Assembly: GCA_965200235.1 (NCBI GenBank)
Contig: OZ241339.1
Location: forward strand, 1,612,001-1,676,000
Origin: Azotimanducus chitobiosivorans
GTDB lineage: Bacteria; Pseudomonadota; Gammaproteobacteria; Pseudomonadales; Azotimanducaceae
Length of the DNA: 64,000 bases
Direction: 5' to 3'
In this document: positions 18,297-26,226 of the stretch, one piece after another
Layout: each line of letters begins with the position of its first letter
Numbering within the stretch: the stretch's first letter is position 1
Notes under the pieces: generated by a model
The model's database searches: none
What the model was told of the DNA's origin: nothing
The model's input: the letters and a program-made list of their open reading frames with translations, nothing else
Made by a program: the position numbers and the translations under genes

Positions 18297-18807
18297 ATCC
18301 AACAGACAAGGCCGCATCCTCTTGGGCGGCCTGCTCGCTCTCACCCTGCTGCCGCTGCTCGGCGCTTGGTGGCTCAAAACGTCGATGAACAGCGAGCCGT
18401 GGGGCACCACGAATCATGGGCAACTGCTCTCGTCAGGACTGACACTCGCCCAAGTCGGCCTTGAGAACCTTTCATCAGAAGATGCTCGCTGGCGCTTGAT
18501 TGTTGTCCCCGGAACGTCTGGATGCGTAGAAGACTGCCAAACCGCACTGCCAACACTTCGCGCCCTGCATCTGAGGCTCGGCAAGGACTCGCGCCGCGTC
18601 GCACGAACTTTTCTCTGGGATGGGGCGAGCGAAGCTGACGCAAGCCACCTGCCCTCAGAATCCTTGAACACGCCAGTCATGCTCGAGTCCGGCGTCTATA
18701 TCGCCGACCCGCTTGGGAATCTCGTACTGCGCTATAGCTGGGAACAGGTCGGCACACCCATGTTCGAGGACATGAAGCACCTGCTTGAACTCTCAAGGAT
18801 TGGCTGA
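18289..18807 (+). CDS. Sco-like thioredoxin-fold membrane protein with CxxxC
   Basis: 172 residues from GTG: one N-terminal helix (ILLGGLLALTLLPLLGAWWL) and a periplasmic thioredoxin-like domain. A CxxxC pair is visible (SGCVEDCQ), as in Sco proteins, and YIADPLGNLVLRYSW mirrors the Sco terminal strand pair. The Sco copper-ligand His region (compare IDHTS in the true sco gene of this operon) is absent. Such proteins sit between surf1 and ctaA in pseudomonads and are usually unnamed. A redox or copper-chaperone role is inferred. Confidence 0.7.
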   Translation: MAESNRQGRILLGGLLALTLLPLLGAWWLKTSMNSEPWGTTNHGQLLSSGLTLAQVGLENLSSEDARWRLIVVPGTSGCVEDCQTALPTLRALHLRLGKDSRRVARTFLWDGASEADASHLPSESLNTPVMLESGVYIADPLGNLVLRYSWEQVGTPMFEDMKHLLELSRIG

Positions 18808-18816
18808 GGTCACTCC

Positions 18817-19824
18817 GTGGAGAACTTGGCGCAGCACTGGCAGCGACTCTATCTCGCGACGCTCTTGCTCGGATTGGTGGTCGTGTGCCTCGGCGCATGG
18901 ACACGCCTCGCCGATGCAGGACTCGGCTGTCCGGACTGGCCTGGCTGCTATGGTCAAATCGGCGTGCCGGATTCTGAAGCGGAGGCCTTGGAAGCCTTTC
19001 CTGACGCACCCCTTGAGCCTGCCAAGGCCTTGCTTGAGATGGTGCACCGCTACGCCGCGGGTCTGCTCGGCCTCGGCATTCTCGGCCTTTTTGTTCTCGC
19101 GCGCCTCGGCGACAACGCACGCAGTAAGCGCATTGCGGCCGTGCTGCTGATTCTCGTCGTGATTCAAGCCGGGCTCGGCGCGCTCACGGTCACCATGCGC
19201 TTGTTTCCCCCCATTGTGCTCGCCCACCTGCTGCTCGGCTTCATAACGATCGCGCTGCTATGGAGCTTGCGCCCAGCACCGCATTGGAACCTGCGCACCG
19301 GCCTTTTCAAGACTCACCTCGCCTTCGCCTGGCTCTTTCTGGTCGTGCAGATAGTTCTAGGCGGCTGGATGTCCGCCAATTACGCAGCGCTGGCCTGCCC
19401 AGACTTCCCCACCTGCCAAGGGGAATGGTGGCCAGCCATGGAGTTAAGCGAAGCGCTCAACATGCCGCTTTTGTCTGACACCAGCTATCTCGGCGGGCGC
19501 ATGGACGGCGAGGGGCGAACTGCCATTCATATGGCACACCGAATCAACGCAATCCTCGTGCTCGGCGTGTTGCTGAGCTTCTTTCTTCGCCTGCAGCGAG
19601 CGCCCGGAGCGGGCATCGCTTCAATGACCGGCATTTGCCTGCTCGGCGGCCAACTTCTGCTCGGCATCATTCTTGTGTTGATTGGCATTCCCCTCTTGCT
19701 TGCAGTGTTTCACAATCTCATTGCGCTGCTGCTCGTGATCAATCTCACGCATATCTCCATGATCGTCTGGCGGCGACCAGATGTCACCTACAACCCAAAT
19801 TCACTGGCACAGAACTACCGATGA
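18817..19824 (+). CDS. ctaA: Heme A synthase (CtaA/Cox15)
   Basis: 335 residues, eight predicted helices. Oxidises the heme O C8 methyl group to give heme A for the oxidase. Seen: GAWTRLADAGLGCPDWPGCYG, EMVHRYAAG, PPIVLAHLLLG, GGWMSANYAALACPDFPTCQG and MAHRINAILV, which carry the His ligands and the conserved Cys pairs of both halves. GTG start preceded by GAGGT. The stop overlaps the sco start (ATGA), leaving no room for cyoE, which normally follows. Confidence 0.95.
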   Translation: MENLAQHWQRLYLATLLLGLVVVCLGAWTRLADAGLGCPDWPGCYGQIGVPDSEAEALEAFPDAPLEPAKALLEMVHRYAAGLLGLGILGLFVLARLGDNARSKRIAAVLLILVVIQAGLGALTVTMRLFPPIVLAHLLLGFITIALLWSLRPAPHWNLRTGLFKTHLAFAWLFLVVQIVLGGWMSANYAALACPDFPTCQGEWWPAMELSEALNMPLLSDTSYLGGRMDGEGRTAIHMAHRINAILVLGVLLSFFLRLQRAPGAGIASMTGICLLGGQLLLGIILVLIGIPLLLAVFHNLIALLLVINLTHISMIVWRRPDVTYNPNSLAQNYR

Positions 19825-20480
19825 CTGAACTCTCCCCAAAATCCAAAATTCGACTCACCATCGCCTCATGCCTCGCTTTTGTCGCGGTGGTGCTCGTGCT
19901 ATTTTTGAACAATGTCCTCACGGCGGACGTCCTATCAGACGATCAATTGCGCGACCATGGCGTCATTTTGCTCAGCGCGCCCCGCGAGATTTCCAATGTG
20001 GCGCTCGTCACACATGAGGGAGATGCATTCACGCAAGCGGGTTTTGAGGGACGGTGGAGCTATGTATTCTTCGGCTTCACCATATGCCCTGACATCTGTC
20101 CGCGCACGATGGGCATCATGGGACGCATGGACGAGATGCTGCGCGACGGCACGAGGCGGCGCCTCGCCGAGAAGTTCCGCGGCGTGTTCGTCACAGTTGA
20201 TCCCGAACGCGACAATCAAGAACGCCTCAATCGCTACGTGACCGGCTTCTCGCGCTATTTTCTGGGTCTGCGCGAATCCAAGGAGAATATCGCGGCCTTC
20301 GCAGGGCAGGTCAACGCAGCGTTCGGCAAGGTACCAACCATGGGCGGTGGCTACATGATCGACCACACGAGCAACATCGCGGTCATCAACCCAGACGGCA
20401 GGCTGCACGCATTCATCAAGCCTGAACGCACGCCCGAAGAACTTCTGCGCGTATTGGAGAGCTTTGCAGCGAGTGCTTGA
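19821..20480 (+). CDS. Sco/SenC copper chaperone for CuA
   Basis: 219 residues: an N-terminal helix (ASCLAFVAVVLVLFLNNVL) and a thioredoxin-fold domain with copper site FTICPDICPRT and a distal His in MIDHTSNIAVINPDG. The ATG at 19821 overlaps the ctaA stop; the in-frame extension upstream to 19635 is a shadow of ctaA. It delivers copper to subunit II. Its stop overlaps the start of the broken gene downstream by one base. Confidence 0.93.
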   Translation: MTELSPKSKIRLTIASCLAFVAVVLVLFLNNVLTADVLSDDQLRDHGVILLSAPREISNVALVTHEGDAFTQAGFEGRWSYVFFGFTICPDICPRTMGIMGRMDEMLRDGTRRRLAEKFRGVFVTVDPERDNQERLNRYVTGFSRYFLGLRESKENIAAFAGQVNAAFGKVPTMGGGYMIDHTSNIAVINPDGRLHAFIKPERTPEELLRVLESFAASA

Positions 20481-20812
20481 TGACGAGCGTCATGGGAGAC
20501 CTAAACGATAGGCTAAAGCGCTTGTACGAAGATAAATTATTCCGGCCACTCAAGATCGATTCGTCAACAGGCAAAGTCGGGCACGATGCAGTTCAAGGAA
20601 AGAAATTTCCCACCTATCCCTACCTTGGGTCTCGATTTGGCGACGGGTCGAAAATATTGTTTGTCGGGCTTGATATTGGCTGTGACGAAGAGCGAAACGG
20701 CGTCCAAGGCTTCTCTGATAGGAGAAAAGCGATTGAAGACAAATCTCTCGCGGACCACAATCCCCATATTGCGGGCACATATTTCATCGCGATGTATCTG
20801 CTTCGTGACTGC

Positions 20813-21122
20813 CTAGTGTCCTGTTCCATAAATAAGTGTGATTCAGAGTGAGCACAATCGCCGACGGCAAGGCGCAGTCCGCAGGGAATATCGGGCATAT
20901 TGCCAAGGGCTGCAACGGAGCCCTCAGCCAGAAGGCGCGAGGGGCACCCTCGCAAGAATGTCGGTCGGCGATTGTGCCCACTCCCGAAGGGCGCGCAGGA
21001 GAAGGGCTGTGGCCGCGTTGCGTCCCTTGGCAATACGGCAAAGTATTGCCTGCGGAACGCGCCTTGCCACAGCCCTTCTCCTGCGCGCTGAATCCACACT
21101 TATTTATGGGACAGGACACTAG
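20813..21122. mobile_element. MITE-like CTAG-bounded element, copy 1 (310 bp)
   Basis: Bounded by CTAG at both ends, with roughly 34-bp terminal inverted repeats starting CTAGTGTCCTGT. No transposase frame. Inside are two large hairpins: one closed by GTGAGCACAATCGCCGAC and its near-complement ending at about 20989, one closed by GCGCGCAGGAGAAGGGC and its complement ending at about 21091. Smaller nested palindromes include GGCAATAC/GTATTGCC and GCGAGGG/CCCTCGC. CTAG at the junctions fits a target duplication (4-bp CTAG, or TA within it). Confidence 0.88.
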
Positions 21123-21530
21123 CTTCAATGCACAATTCTTGGTCGCGCCTTGCAGGCTCCACTGAGACATGCCAAGCCATACTGAAGTCGGGTGCGGATC
21201 TTCCGGACGATAATCCACTGAGCTATGTCGCACTCACGAACTACTATAAATTTGTGACGGAAGAACGCAGCAAGCGCTCGGGTTCGTCAGATCGGCGCTA
21301 TCTTGACAAAAGCACGAAATGCATTGAGCAGTGCTTCTTTCGTAAAGAAGTCCGCAAACTTGAGCCTGAGATCATCGTTTTTCAAAGCAAGGCATTTGAA
21401 AACTTGAAGTTCCAGCGACTAGCGAAAGGCTTGGCACCGGCAGTCTATGTGGCTCCGCATCCATCAGCAAGATTCAAGGGAGCACGAGTACCAAGCATCA
21501 TGGTCGAGCGCTTAAAAAGAGGCCTTGCGC

Positions 21531-21840
21531 CTAGTGTCCTGTCCCATAGATAAGTGTGGTTCAGAGTGGGCACAATCGCCGACGGCAAGGCGCAGTCCGC
21601 AGGGAATATCGGGCATATTGCCAAGGGCTGCAACGGAGCCCTCAGCCAGAAGGCGCGAGGGGCACCCTCGCAAGAATGTCGGTCGGCGATTGTGCCCACT
21701 CCCGAAGGGCGCGCAGGAGAAGGGCTGTGGCCGCGTTGCGTCCCTTGGCAATACGGCAAAGTATTGCCTGCGGAACGCGCCTTGCCACAGCCCTTCTCCT
21801 GCGCGCTGAATCCACACTTATTTATGGGACAGGACACTAG
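21531..21840. mobile_element. MITE-like CTAG-bounded element, copy 2 (310 bp)
   Basis: Same length and orientation as copy 1, differing at a few bases near the left end (for example CCCATAGATAAG against TCCATAAATAAG) and otherwise apparently identical. It inserted at a second CTAG at the last codons of the same gene. The near identity of the two copies implies recent movement or gene conversion. Confidence 0.88.
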
Positions 21841-21859
21841 CTAAACTTAACCGTACAAA

Positions 21860-22879
21860 TTACTCAGTGTAGTGAGTAATTTGTAGTCCCTTATCGCCGC
21901 AAAGAATATTGACCAAGCGCTGGAACCAACGCGGATCCTTGGCTCGTCCGGTCGCCAGTATTCGGTCGAGCCGCCATTCGGGAAGATAGGCGTCGCCCCA
22001 CTTGGCAAGCTGCTTGACCTGAAATAGCCGGGAAATCCAGAAGCACAGCGCCGCATAGAGGCGAAAGGCATCAAGATACACAGTCTCGGCGAAATTCAAA
22101 GATCGGACTTCTTCGTAGCCTGCAAGCAGCGCATCGCCCGATGAAGATCGCATCCTGCATTGACCGTCCAGCGCCCAGTCGTTAAGGGCGATGGCAATAT
22201 CGAACACGAGCATTGACCTTGCCGCGTGATGAAAGTCGATCACGGCGACAAGCTCATTCCCTTCAAACAGGGCGTTGTCGCGAAACAGATCGCCGTGCAC
22301 GATTCCCGTCGGCAGAGCCTGAACATCGGAGCGCTCGAGCAGCGCGCCAACCATGCTCACGGCGTTATCGAGCACATACGAAGACTCGGCATCTAACAGC
22401 GTACGCACCTCGGCCGCTGTCGTCCTCAGCCAGGTCAAATCGCGTGGATGCGGTTCGGCAGCAGGATCAAGCGACTCGGCCGCTTCGTGCATCTGACCGA
22501 GAAACGCACCAATCGCATGACATTGCGTCTCGCTCGCCACGCGCGGGTGCTTGCCCACAAAGCGTTTCACGACACCGACCTCGCGCCCGCGATAGCTCGT
22601 CGTGCGACCGCCCGACGTTGTTCGCAACGGGACAGGCACCGACAAACCGTGCGATTCCAAGTGTTCGACGAGCGAAAAGGCGAAGCCATCACCCGGAATC
22701 GCCGACTCGAATAGCGTCACCACCAGCGACTCGACCCCTTGAGGCGAGGCCGCTTTTACAAAGTAGTTTGAGTTTTCGATGCCATGCGTGGCAGGCTCGG
22801 CGGTCAGGACTTCGTGGAAACCATATTCGGCGAGCAGGCGCTCAAGCGCGTCGGCGCCAAGCTCGGTGTGCACCGCCAC
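21860..22879 (-). CDS. thrB: Homoserine kinase, choline-kinase-fold type
   Basis: 339 residues; phosphorylates homoserine in threonine synthesis. The aminoglycoside/choline-kinase fold shows THGIENSNYFV near the start, GIVHGDLFRDNALF (catalytic Asp in HGDLFRDN) and VAVIDFHHAARSMLVFDIAIALNDW (metal-binding region). This is the pseudomonad-type ThrB, not the GHMP type. GTG start. It precedes dsbA in reverse orientation and lies 16 nt after the broken UDG-like gene, convergent with it. Confidence 0.9.
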   Translation of the reverse strand: MAVHTELGADALERLLAEYGFHEVLTAEPATHGIENSNYFVKAASPQGVESLVVTLFESAIPGDGFAFSLVEHLESHGLSVPVPLRTTSGGRTTSYRGREVGVVKRFVGKHPRVASETQCHAIGAFLGQMHEAAESLDPAAEPHPRDLTWLRTTAAEVRTLLDAESSYVLDNAVSMVGALLERSDVQALPTGIVHGDLFRDNALFEGNELVAVIDFHHAARSMLVFDIAIALNDWALDGQCRMRSSSGDALLAGYEEVRSLNFAETVYLDAFRLYAALCFWISRLFQVKQLAKWGDAYLPEWRLDRILATGRAKDPRWFQRLVNILCGDKGLQITHYTE

Positions 22880-22890
22880 GCGCGCGAACG

Positions 22891-23535
22891 CTACTCTGCG
22901 GTGGATTCGTCGCGCGTCGCGCGCACCTGTTCAATCAAGTGTTCAACGATTTGCAGCTGCGCCGCGCCGCCAAACCCCGGCGGCGGCGTGACCTTGTACT
23001 CGCCAGCGACAATGAGCGCTGGCACCGAAGTAATCCGGAACACCCGCGACAAGGCATCGGCCTGACGCACCCGCGTCTGCACGCCAAACGAGTTCATCGC
23101 CTTGTCGAGCGCCTCGGCATCGACATCGGCATAGTCGTGAAACAGACGCTCAAGAATATCCTTGCGCAACACATTGAGATTGCGCACATGCAAGGCTTCA
23201 AATATCGGACCGTGCATTTGCTCAAGCACACCGAGCTGCTCGCTCGCGTAGTAGACGGCAGCGAGCATCTGGTAGGGCTCGCTGAAAGTTGCAGGCACGC
23301 GCTCGAAGCTCACGTCCGACGGCACGCCGGACAGCCACGTATTGAGCGGCGCTTCAAGGCTCATGCAATGCGGACAGGCGTAGGAAAAAATCTCCGTGAC
23401 TTCGATCGAATCACTCGGTGTTTCAGAGGGCACCGGCAGGCGAACATAGTGGACGCCCTCATCGAACTGCTGCTGCGCATGAGAAGCAACCGCGAGCAGC
23501 ATCGCGAACAGTGCCGCAGCGAACTTCGGTCTCAT
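22891..23535 (-). CDS. dsbA: Thiol:disulfide interchange protein DsbA
   Basis: 214 residues. A signal peptide (AAALFAMLLAVASHA) is followed by a thioredoxin domain with active site CPHC in FSYACPHCMSLE, and the cis-Pro region ITSVPALIVAGEY. It introduces disulfides in periplasmic proteins. ATG 23535 overlaps the stop of the cytochrome c4 gene; GTG 23538 is an in-frame alternative. The cc4-dsbA order matches Pseudomonas. Confidence 0.95.
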   Translation of the reverse strand: MRPKFAAALFAMLLAVASHAQQQFDEGVHYVRLPVPSETPSDSIEVTEIFSYACPHCMSLEAPLNTWLSGVPSDVSFERVPATFSEPYQMLAAVYYASEQLGVLEQMHGPIFEALHVRNLNVLRKDILERLFHDYADVDAEALDKAMNSFGVQTRVRQADALSRVFRITSVPALIVAGEYKVTPPPGFGGAAQLQIVEHLIEQVRATRDESTAE

Positions 23536-24194
23536 CACAACAGCCCCGACACGTAGTTGGCGACAGCTTCGATTTCGGCATCAGTCAGCTGATGCGCGGT
23601 ATCCCGCATCATGCCACCATAGCGTTCGTCCGTCGTTCGCTCGCCTTCCCGATAGGCCGTCAGTTGCTGGACAAGATACGCTCGCGACAAGCCTTTGAGC
23701 GACGGAAATCCAGCAGGCGCGTTACCGATGCCGCTTGGTCCGTGGCAGGCCGTGCAAGCGGAAACAGATTTTTCAGCGATGCCTGCACGATAGATCTGTT
23801 CGCCCTCGTCCAGACTTGCAAGCTCAAGTGCTTGACCTTGACGCGGTGCGAGCGATGCATACCACGCCGCGATGTTGGCGATGGTTTCATCGCTCATCGC
23901 ATCAAGCTGCCCAGCCATCAAAGGAATTTCACGCGCCCCTGAGCGAATTTGAATCATCTGATCATACAGATACTTGGCGCCTTGGCCAGCAAGGCTGGGA
24001 TACTCGGGCAGCAAGGTGCTGCCATCTGCTGCATGGCAGGCAAGGCAGATGGCGGCGGCCTGCTCACCGGCATCGAGATCTGCCGCCTGCGTGGACGCAC
24101 ACAGGCTAGCGCTTAGGCAAGCAAGAAGGAAAGCGAAGCGTATGGTCAGAGTGCTCAAGGGACGGACAACGTAAGATATGAAGTAATGGGGCAT
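23535..24194 (-). CDS. Diheme cytochrome c4
   Basis: 219 residues from ATG 24194, with a signal peptide (FAFLLACLSASLCASTQA). Two CxxCH heme sites, CLACH near residue 50 and CTACH near residue 145, each with a following Met-bearing segment (IPLMAGQL; GGMMRDTAHQL). A periplasmic electron carrier, plausibly feeding the cytochrome oxidase encoded upstream. The frame to 24323 runs into engB and is not used. Confidence 0.93.
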   Translation of the reverse strand: MPHYFISYVVRPLSTLTIRFAFLLACLSASLCASTQAADLDAGEQAAAICLACHAADGSTLLPEYPSLAGQGAKYLYDQMIQIRSGAREIPLMAGQLDAMSDETIANIAAWYASLAPRQGQALELASLDEGEQIYRAGIAEKSVSACTACHGPSGIGNAPAGFPSLKGLSRAYLVQQLTAYREGERTTDERYGGMMRDTAHQLTDAEIEAVANYVSGLL

Positions 24195-24208
24195 TATAGC
24201 GGTTCGAC

Positions 24209-24808
24209 GTGAGCGCTCGTCTCGATGCGCAATTTCTAACGAGCGCGTCTTCAATTGAAGATGCGCCGCGCGATGCCGTGCCAGAAGTTGCGTTCGTCGG
24301 GCGCTCCAATTCGGGCAAGTCAAGCGTGCTCAACTGCCTTACCGGCCAGACGAAACTCGCGCGCACCAGCAAGACGCCTGGGCGCACGCAGCGATTCAAC
24401 TACTTTGAAGCCCGAAACCTCGGCCGGCTCGTGGACCTCCCGGGCTACGGCTTCGCCAAGGTGTCGAGGCGCGTCACAAGCGCGTGGCAGCGGAACATTG
24501 TCCAGTTTCTTGAGCACCGCGCACAGCTCTCGGGGCTGGTGCTCGTTATGGATGCGCGCCACCCATTTCGGGCGAGTGACCTTGAGATGATGCGAGCTTG
24601 CGAAAGCCAGCAACTACCGGTATTGGCGCTGCTCAACAAGTCCGACAAGCTCTCGAAGAGCGCCAAAATCAATAGTCTGCGCGCCGGCTCGGCCACGCTT
24701 GCATCGCATCACTTGGAGAGTGCCCATGTCCTGACGTTCTCCGCCCGCAGCGGCGAAGGCGCGGACGAAGCACGAGACTGGATTCGCACAAAGTTGCAAT
24801 CGCCATGA
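24209..24808 (+). CDS. engB: Ribosome biogenesis GTPase EngB (YihA/YsxC)
   Basis: 199 residues from GTG. GTPase motifs: G1 GRSNSGKSS, G2 TSKTPGRTQ, G3 DLPGYGFAK, G4 LLNKSDKL, and G5 near FSARSGEG. Needed for late large-subunit assembly. Divergent from cytochrome c4. Its 3' end is partly duplicated about 480 nt downstream as a decayed copy, indicating an insertion at this site. In pseudomonads polA is its next neighbour; here 3.1 kb intervene. Confidence 0.96.
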   Translation: MSARLDAQFLTSASSIEDAPRDAVPEVAFVGRSNSGKSSVLNCLTGQTKLARTSKTPGRTQRFNYFEARNLGRLVDLPGYGFAKVSRRVTSAWQRNIVQFLEHRAQLSGLVLVMDARHPFRASDLEMMRACESQQLPVLALLNKSDKLSKSAKINSLRAGSATLASHHLESAHVLTFSARSGEGADEARDWIRTKLQSP

Positions 24809-24905
24809 CACGCCTTTTTGTCTCAAGCGCGATGCCATGCAGGAAACGCCTCGGTGTCGGGTCGCGGAGCAGATTGGTGTCGAGCGCGAAACGATTATCG
24901 ACCAA
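24809..24905 (-). pseudogene. Truncated PIN-domain fragment abutting engB
   Basis: On the minus strand, directly after the small gene at 24895-25146 and overlapping its end from TTG 24905, the frame reads NRFALDTNLL, DPTPRRFLHGIALE and then runs into the antisense of engB. LDTN is the first acidic motif of PIN nucleases; the rest of the domain is missing. A near-identical short stretch recurs at 33903-34037 after a homologous small gene. Confidence 0.6.
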
Positions 24906-25146
24906 GGTCGTCCTCGCTTTCAGGGTAGAGGAATTTGCGCGGGATCTCGGCCGTGATGTTCTCGTCGAAATCGTCCGGCAAGTCGCTGTCATCGTCCCAA
25001 TCGACACCTTCAAGCAGGGCAATACGCCATGGGCTTAAGCGTTCACCGACAATCTCGCCTGTGCGCTCATCGAGCATGGAGTGACGCTCGATGTGAGCAT
25101 CGTATTCTTCTTGTGTCAGCTCAAATTTGAAGGGCGGGGTGCTCAT
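24895..25146 (-). CDS. Small acidic protein of unknown function (copy A of a duplicated module)
   Basis: 83 residues, acidic, no membrane segment. Segments TGEIVGERLSPW and EGVDWDDDSD align with DGEIIGPKISPY and MGVDWFDRDCD of the protein at 34052-34345, so the two are paralogues. Each is followed on the same strand by a truncated PIN fragment, which suggests the small protein was, or is, the antitoxin of a PIN toxin. I do not recognise the family. It lies between the engB 3' end and a decayed second engB end. Confidence 0.6.
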   Translation of the reverse strand: MSTPPFKFELTQEEYDAHIERHSMLDERTGEIVGERLSPWRIALLEGVDWDDDSDLPDDFDENITAEIPRKFLYPESEDDLGR

Positions 25147-25184
25147 GATGAGACAGCTTCTGTTGTGGCGACTGCATCACAAAG

Positions 25185-25383
25185 CCATTCTACTCCCGTT
25201 CAGCATCATGAACTCATTGAACAACCTTGTCGCTACTCAACAGTTTGCGCGTGCTGACGCGATGGCTTGGCGACTCTTGCACCGCACCCACCGGATGATG
25301 CTCATGTCCTGACTCCGCCTGACACCGACGAAGGCGCGGATGTAGCGCGAAAATGTATCCGTGCAAGGCTGCAATCGCTATGA
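25185..25383 (+). pseudogene. Decayed second copy of the engB 3' end
   Basis: Reading plus from 25294 to 25383 gives DDAHVLT, DEGADVARKC and IRARLQSL then stop. The engB end reads ESAHVLT, GEGADEARDW and IRTKLQSP then stop. Just upstream, LATLAPHPP matches SATLASHHL. Weaker similarity with frameshifts reaches back to about 25185 (LPFSIMNSLNNL against LPVLALLNKSDKL). There are stops and shifts upstream, so it is not functional. It brackets the 24809-25180 cassette together with the intact engB end. Confidence 0.75.
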
Positions 25384-25460
25384 GCCTGTCGCTCGCCTCG
25401 GCAAGTATCGTGTTACGCTAATACTCGAACAAATGAGCACCCACTCACGGAAAAGATAAG

Positions 25461-26198
25461 TTGGCACAGTTAAAGCAAATGCCGCCGGTCTCCGTGCATC
25501 CTTCGGCGCTGAAGCAGTGGGGGGATATCTGGAAAAGTGCGCAAGGTCATTCAAGAAATGGTGAAGTGAGCAAGAAACGCCCACAGTCTTTCGACAAGGC
25601 GCAAGGTATTGAGTTCGGGAAGATATTTGACTCAGCATTTGGAAACTCGCTCGCCACGATGCTTGGAGAAATTCCCGTCGTATCCCCTAGCGCGAATGCG
25701 CTTACACCCGAAGGCAGAGATTGCGTCGAGGTCGGCAACACGCGGATTGTCGGAGGCATACGGCCTCAGAACTACGATGCTGCGTACCGTCCAGACGGTC
25801 CACGAGTCGTCTTCGACAGCAAAACCCTGAATGATCAAAAGAGCATAGGCAAGAACTGGCAAAACATGGTCAACGACTTGGCTTCCGAAGCGGCCACAGT
25901 CCATATTCGCTTCCCGTTCTGCATCGTCGCGTTTATCGTGGTGGTTCCGGCTCCAGCGCTGCTTGATCGGCAGTATCGTGCTATTGCCAGCACACTCGAA
26001 CGTTTGGGATCCAGACGCGACGAATTGGACCAACATCACTTGGCCGAGGCGATCGCATTCGTCATATGGAATCCAGATTCAGGTGAAATCCGAGACTTAT
26101 CCACAGATTGGCCAAGCATCTCACTATCGAGCATGCATCAATGTATTCAAGCTGCTTATCTTGACCGCTATCAGCACCTCCCGCCGCATATTCAATAG
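25461..26198 (+). CDS. Probable type II restriction endonuclease
   Basis: 245 residues from TTG, preceded by GGAAAAG. A PD-(D/E)XK-like site is suggested by NYDAAYRPDG followed by RVVFDSKTLN, then a helix containing NWQNMVNDL. It lies 28 nt upstream of an N6-adenine methyltransferase on the same strand, the classic R-M pair layout. I cannot name the specificity family. Composition is AT-richer than the flanking engB and polA. Confidence 0.65.
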   Translation: MAQLKQMPPVSVHPSALKQWGDIWKSAQGHSRNGEVSKKRPQSFDKAQGIEFGKIFDSAFGNSLATMLGEIPVVSPSANALTPEGRDCVEVGNTRIVGGIRPQNYDAAYRPDGPRVVFDSKTLNDQKSIGKNWQNMVNDLASEAATVHIRFPFCIVAFIVVVPAPALLDRQYRAIASTLERLGSRRDELDQHHLAEAIAFVIWNPDSGEIRDLSTDWPSISLSSMHQCIQAAYLDRYQHLPPHIQ

Positions 26199-26226
26199 CA
26201 AAGAGCTGATCGATTAGAATCCGGCA

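Larger units (their letters stand above)
20480..21844 (+). pseudogene. UDG-fold protein gene interrupted by two MITE-like elements
   Basis: The first 111 codons from ATG 20480 run into element 1 and stop at 20851. Taking out 20813-21118 (leaving one CTAG) rejoins the frame at 21119 exactly, giving RDC-LASMHNSW. Taking out 21531-21836 as well lets it end with Pro-Ser-TAA at 21842-21844, for about 250 residues. Uracil-DNA-glycosylase-like features are split by the insertion: ILFVGLDIG before it, then ALTNYYKF, PEIIVFQSKAF and VAPHPSARF after it. ATG 20492 is another possible start. It follows sco with a one-base overlap. The AT-rich composition suggests acquisition. The UDG assignment is by fold motifs only. 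Confidence 0.8.

Noticed and set aside
20838..21122. Small open frames inside the CTAG elements, on both strands
   Set aside because: Explained by the GC-rich inverted repeats; no transposase motifs or ribosome sites, and identical in both copies because the DNA is identical.
22213..23556. 447-codon plus-strand frame opposite thrB and dsbA
   Set aside because: Spans two well-supported minus-strand genes and has no domain features.
24669..25022. 117-codon minus frame through the PIN fragment and engB
   Set aside because: Only the part between 24809 and 24905 resembles a protein family; the ends are antisense of engB and an alternate frame of the small gene.
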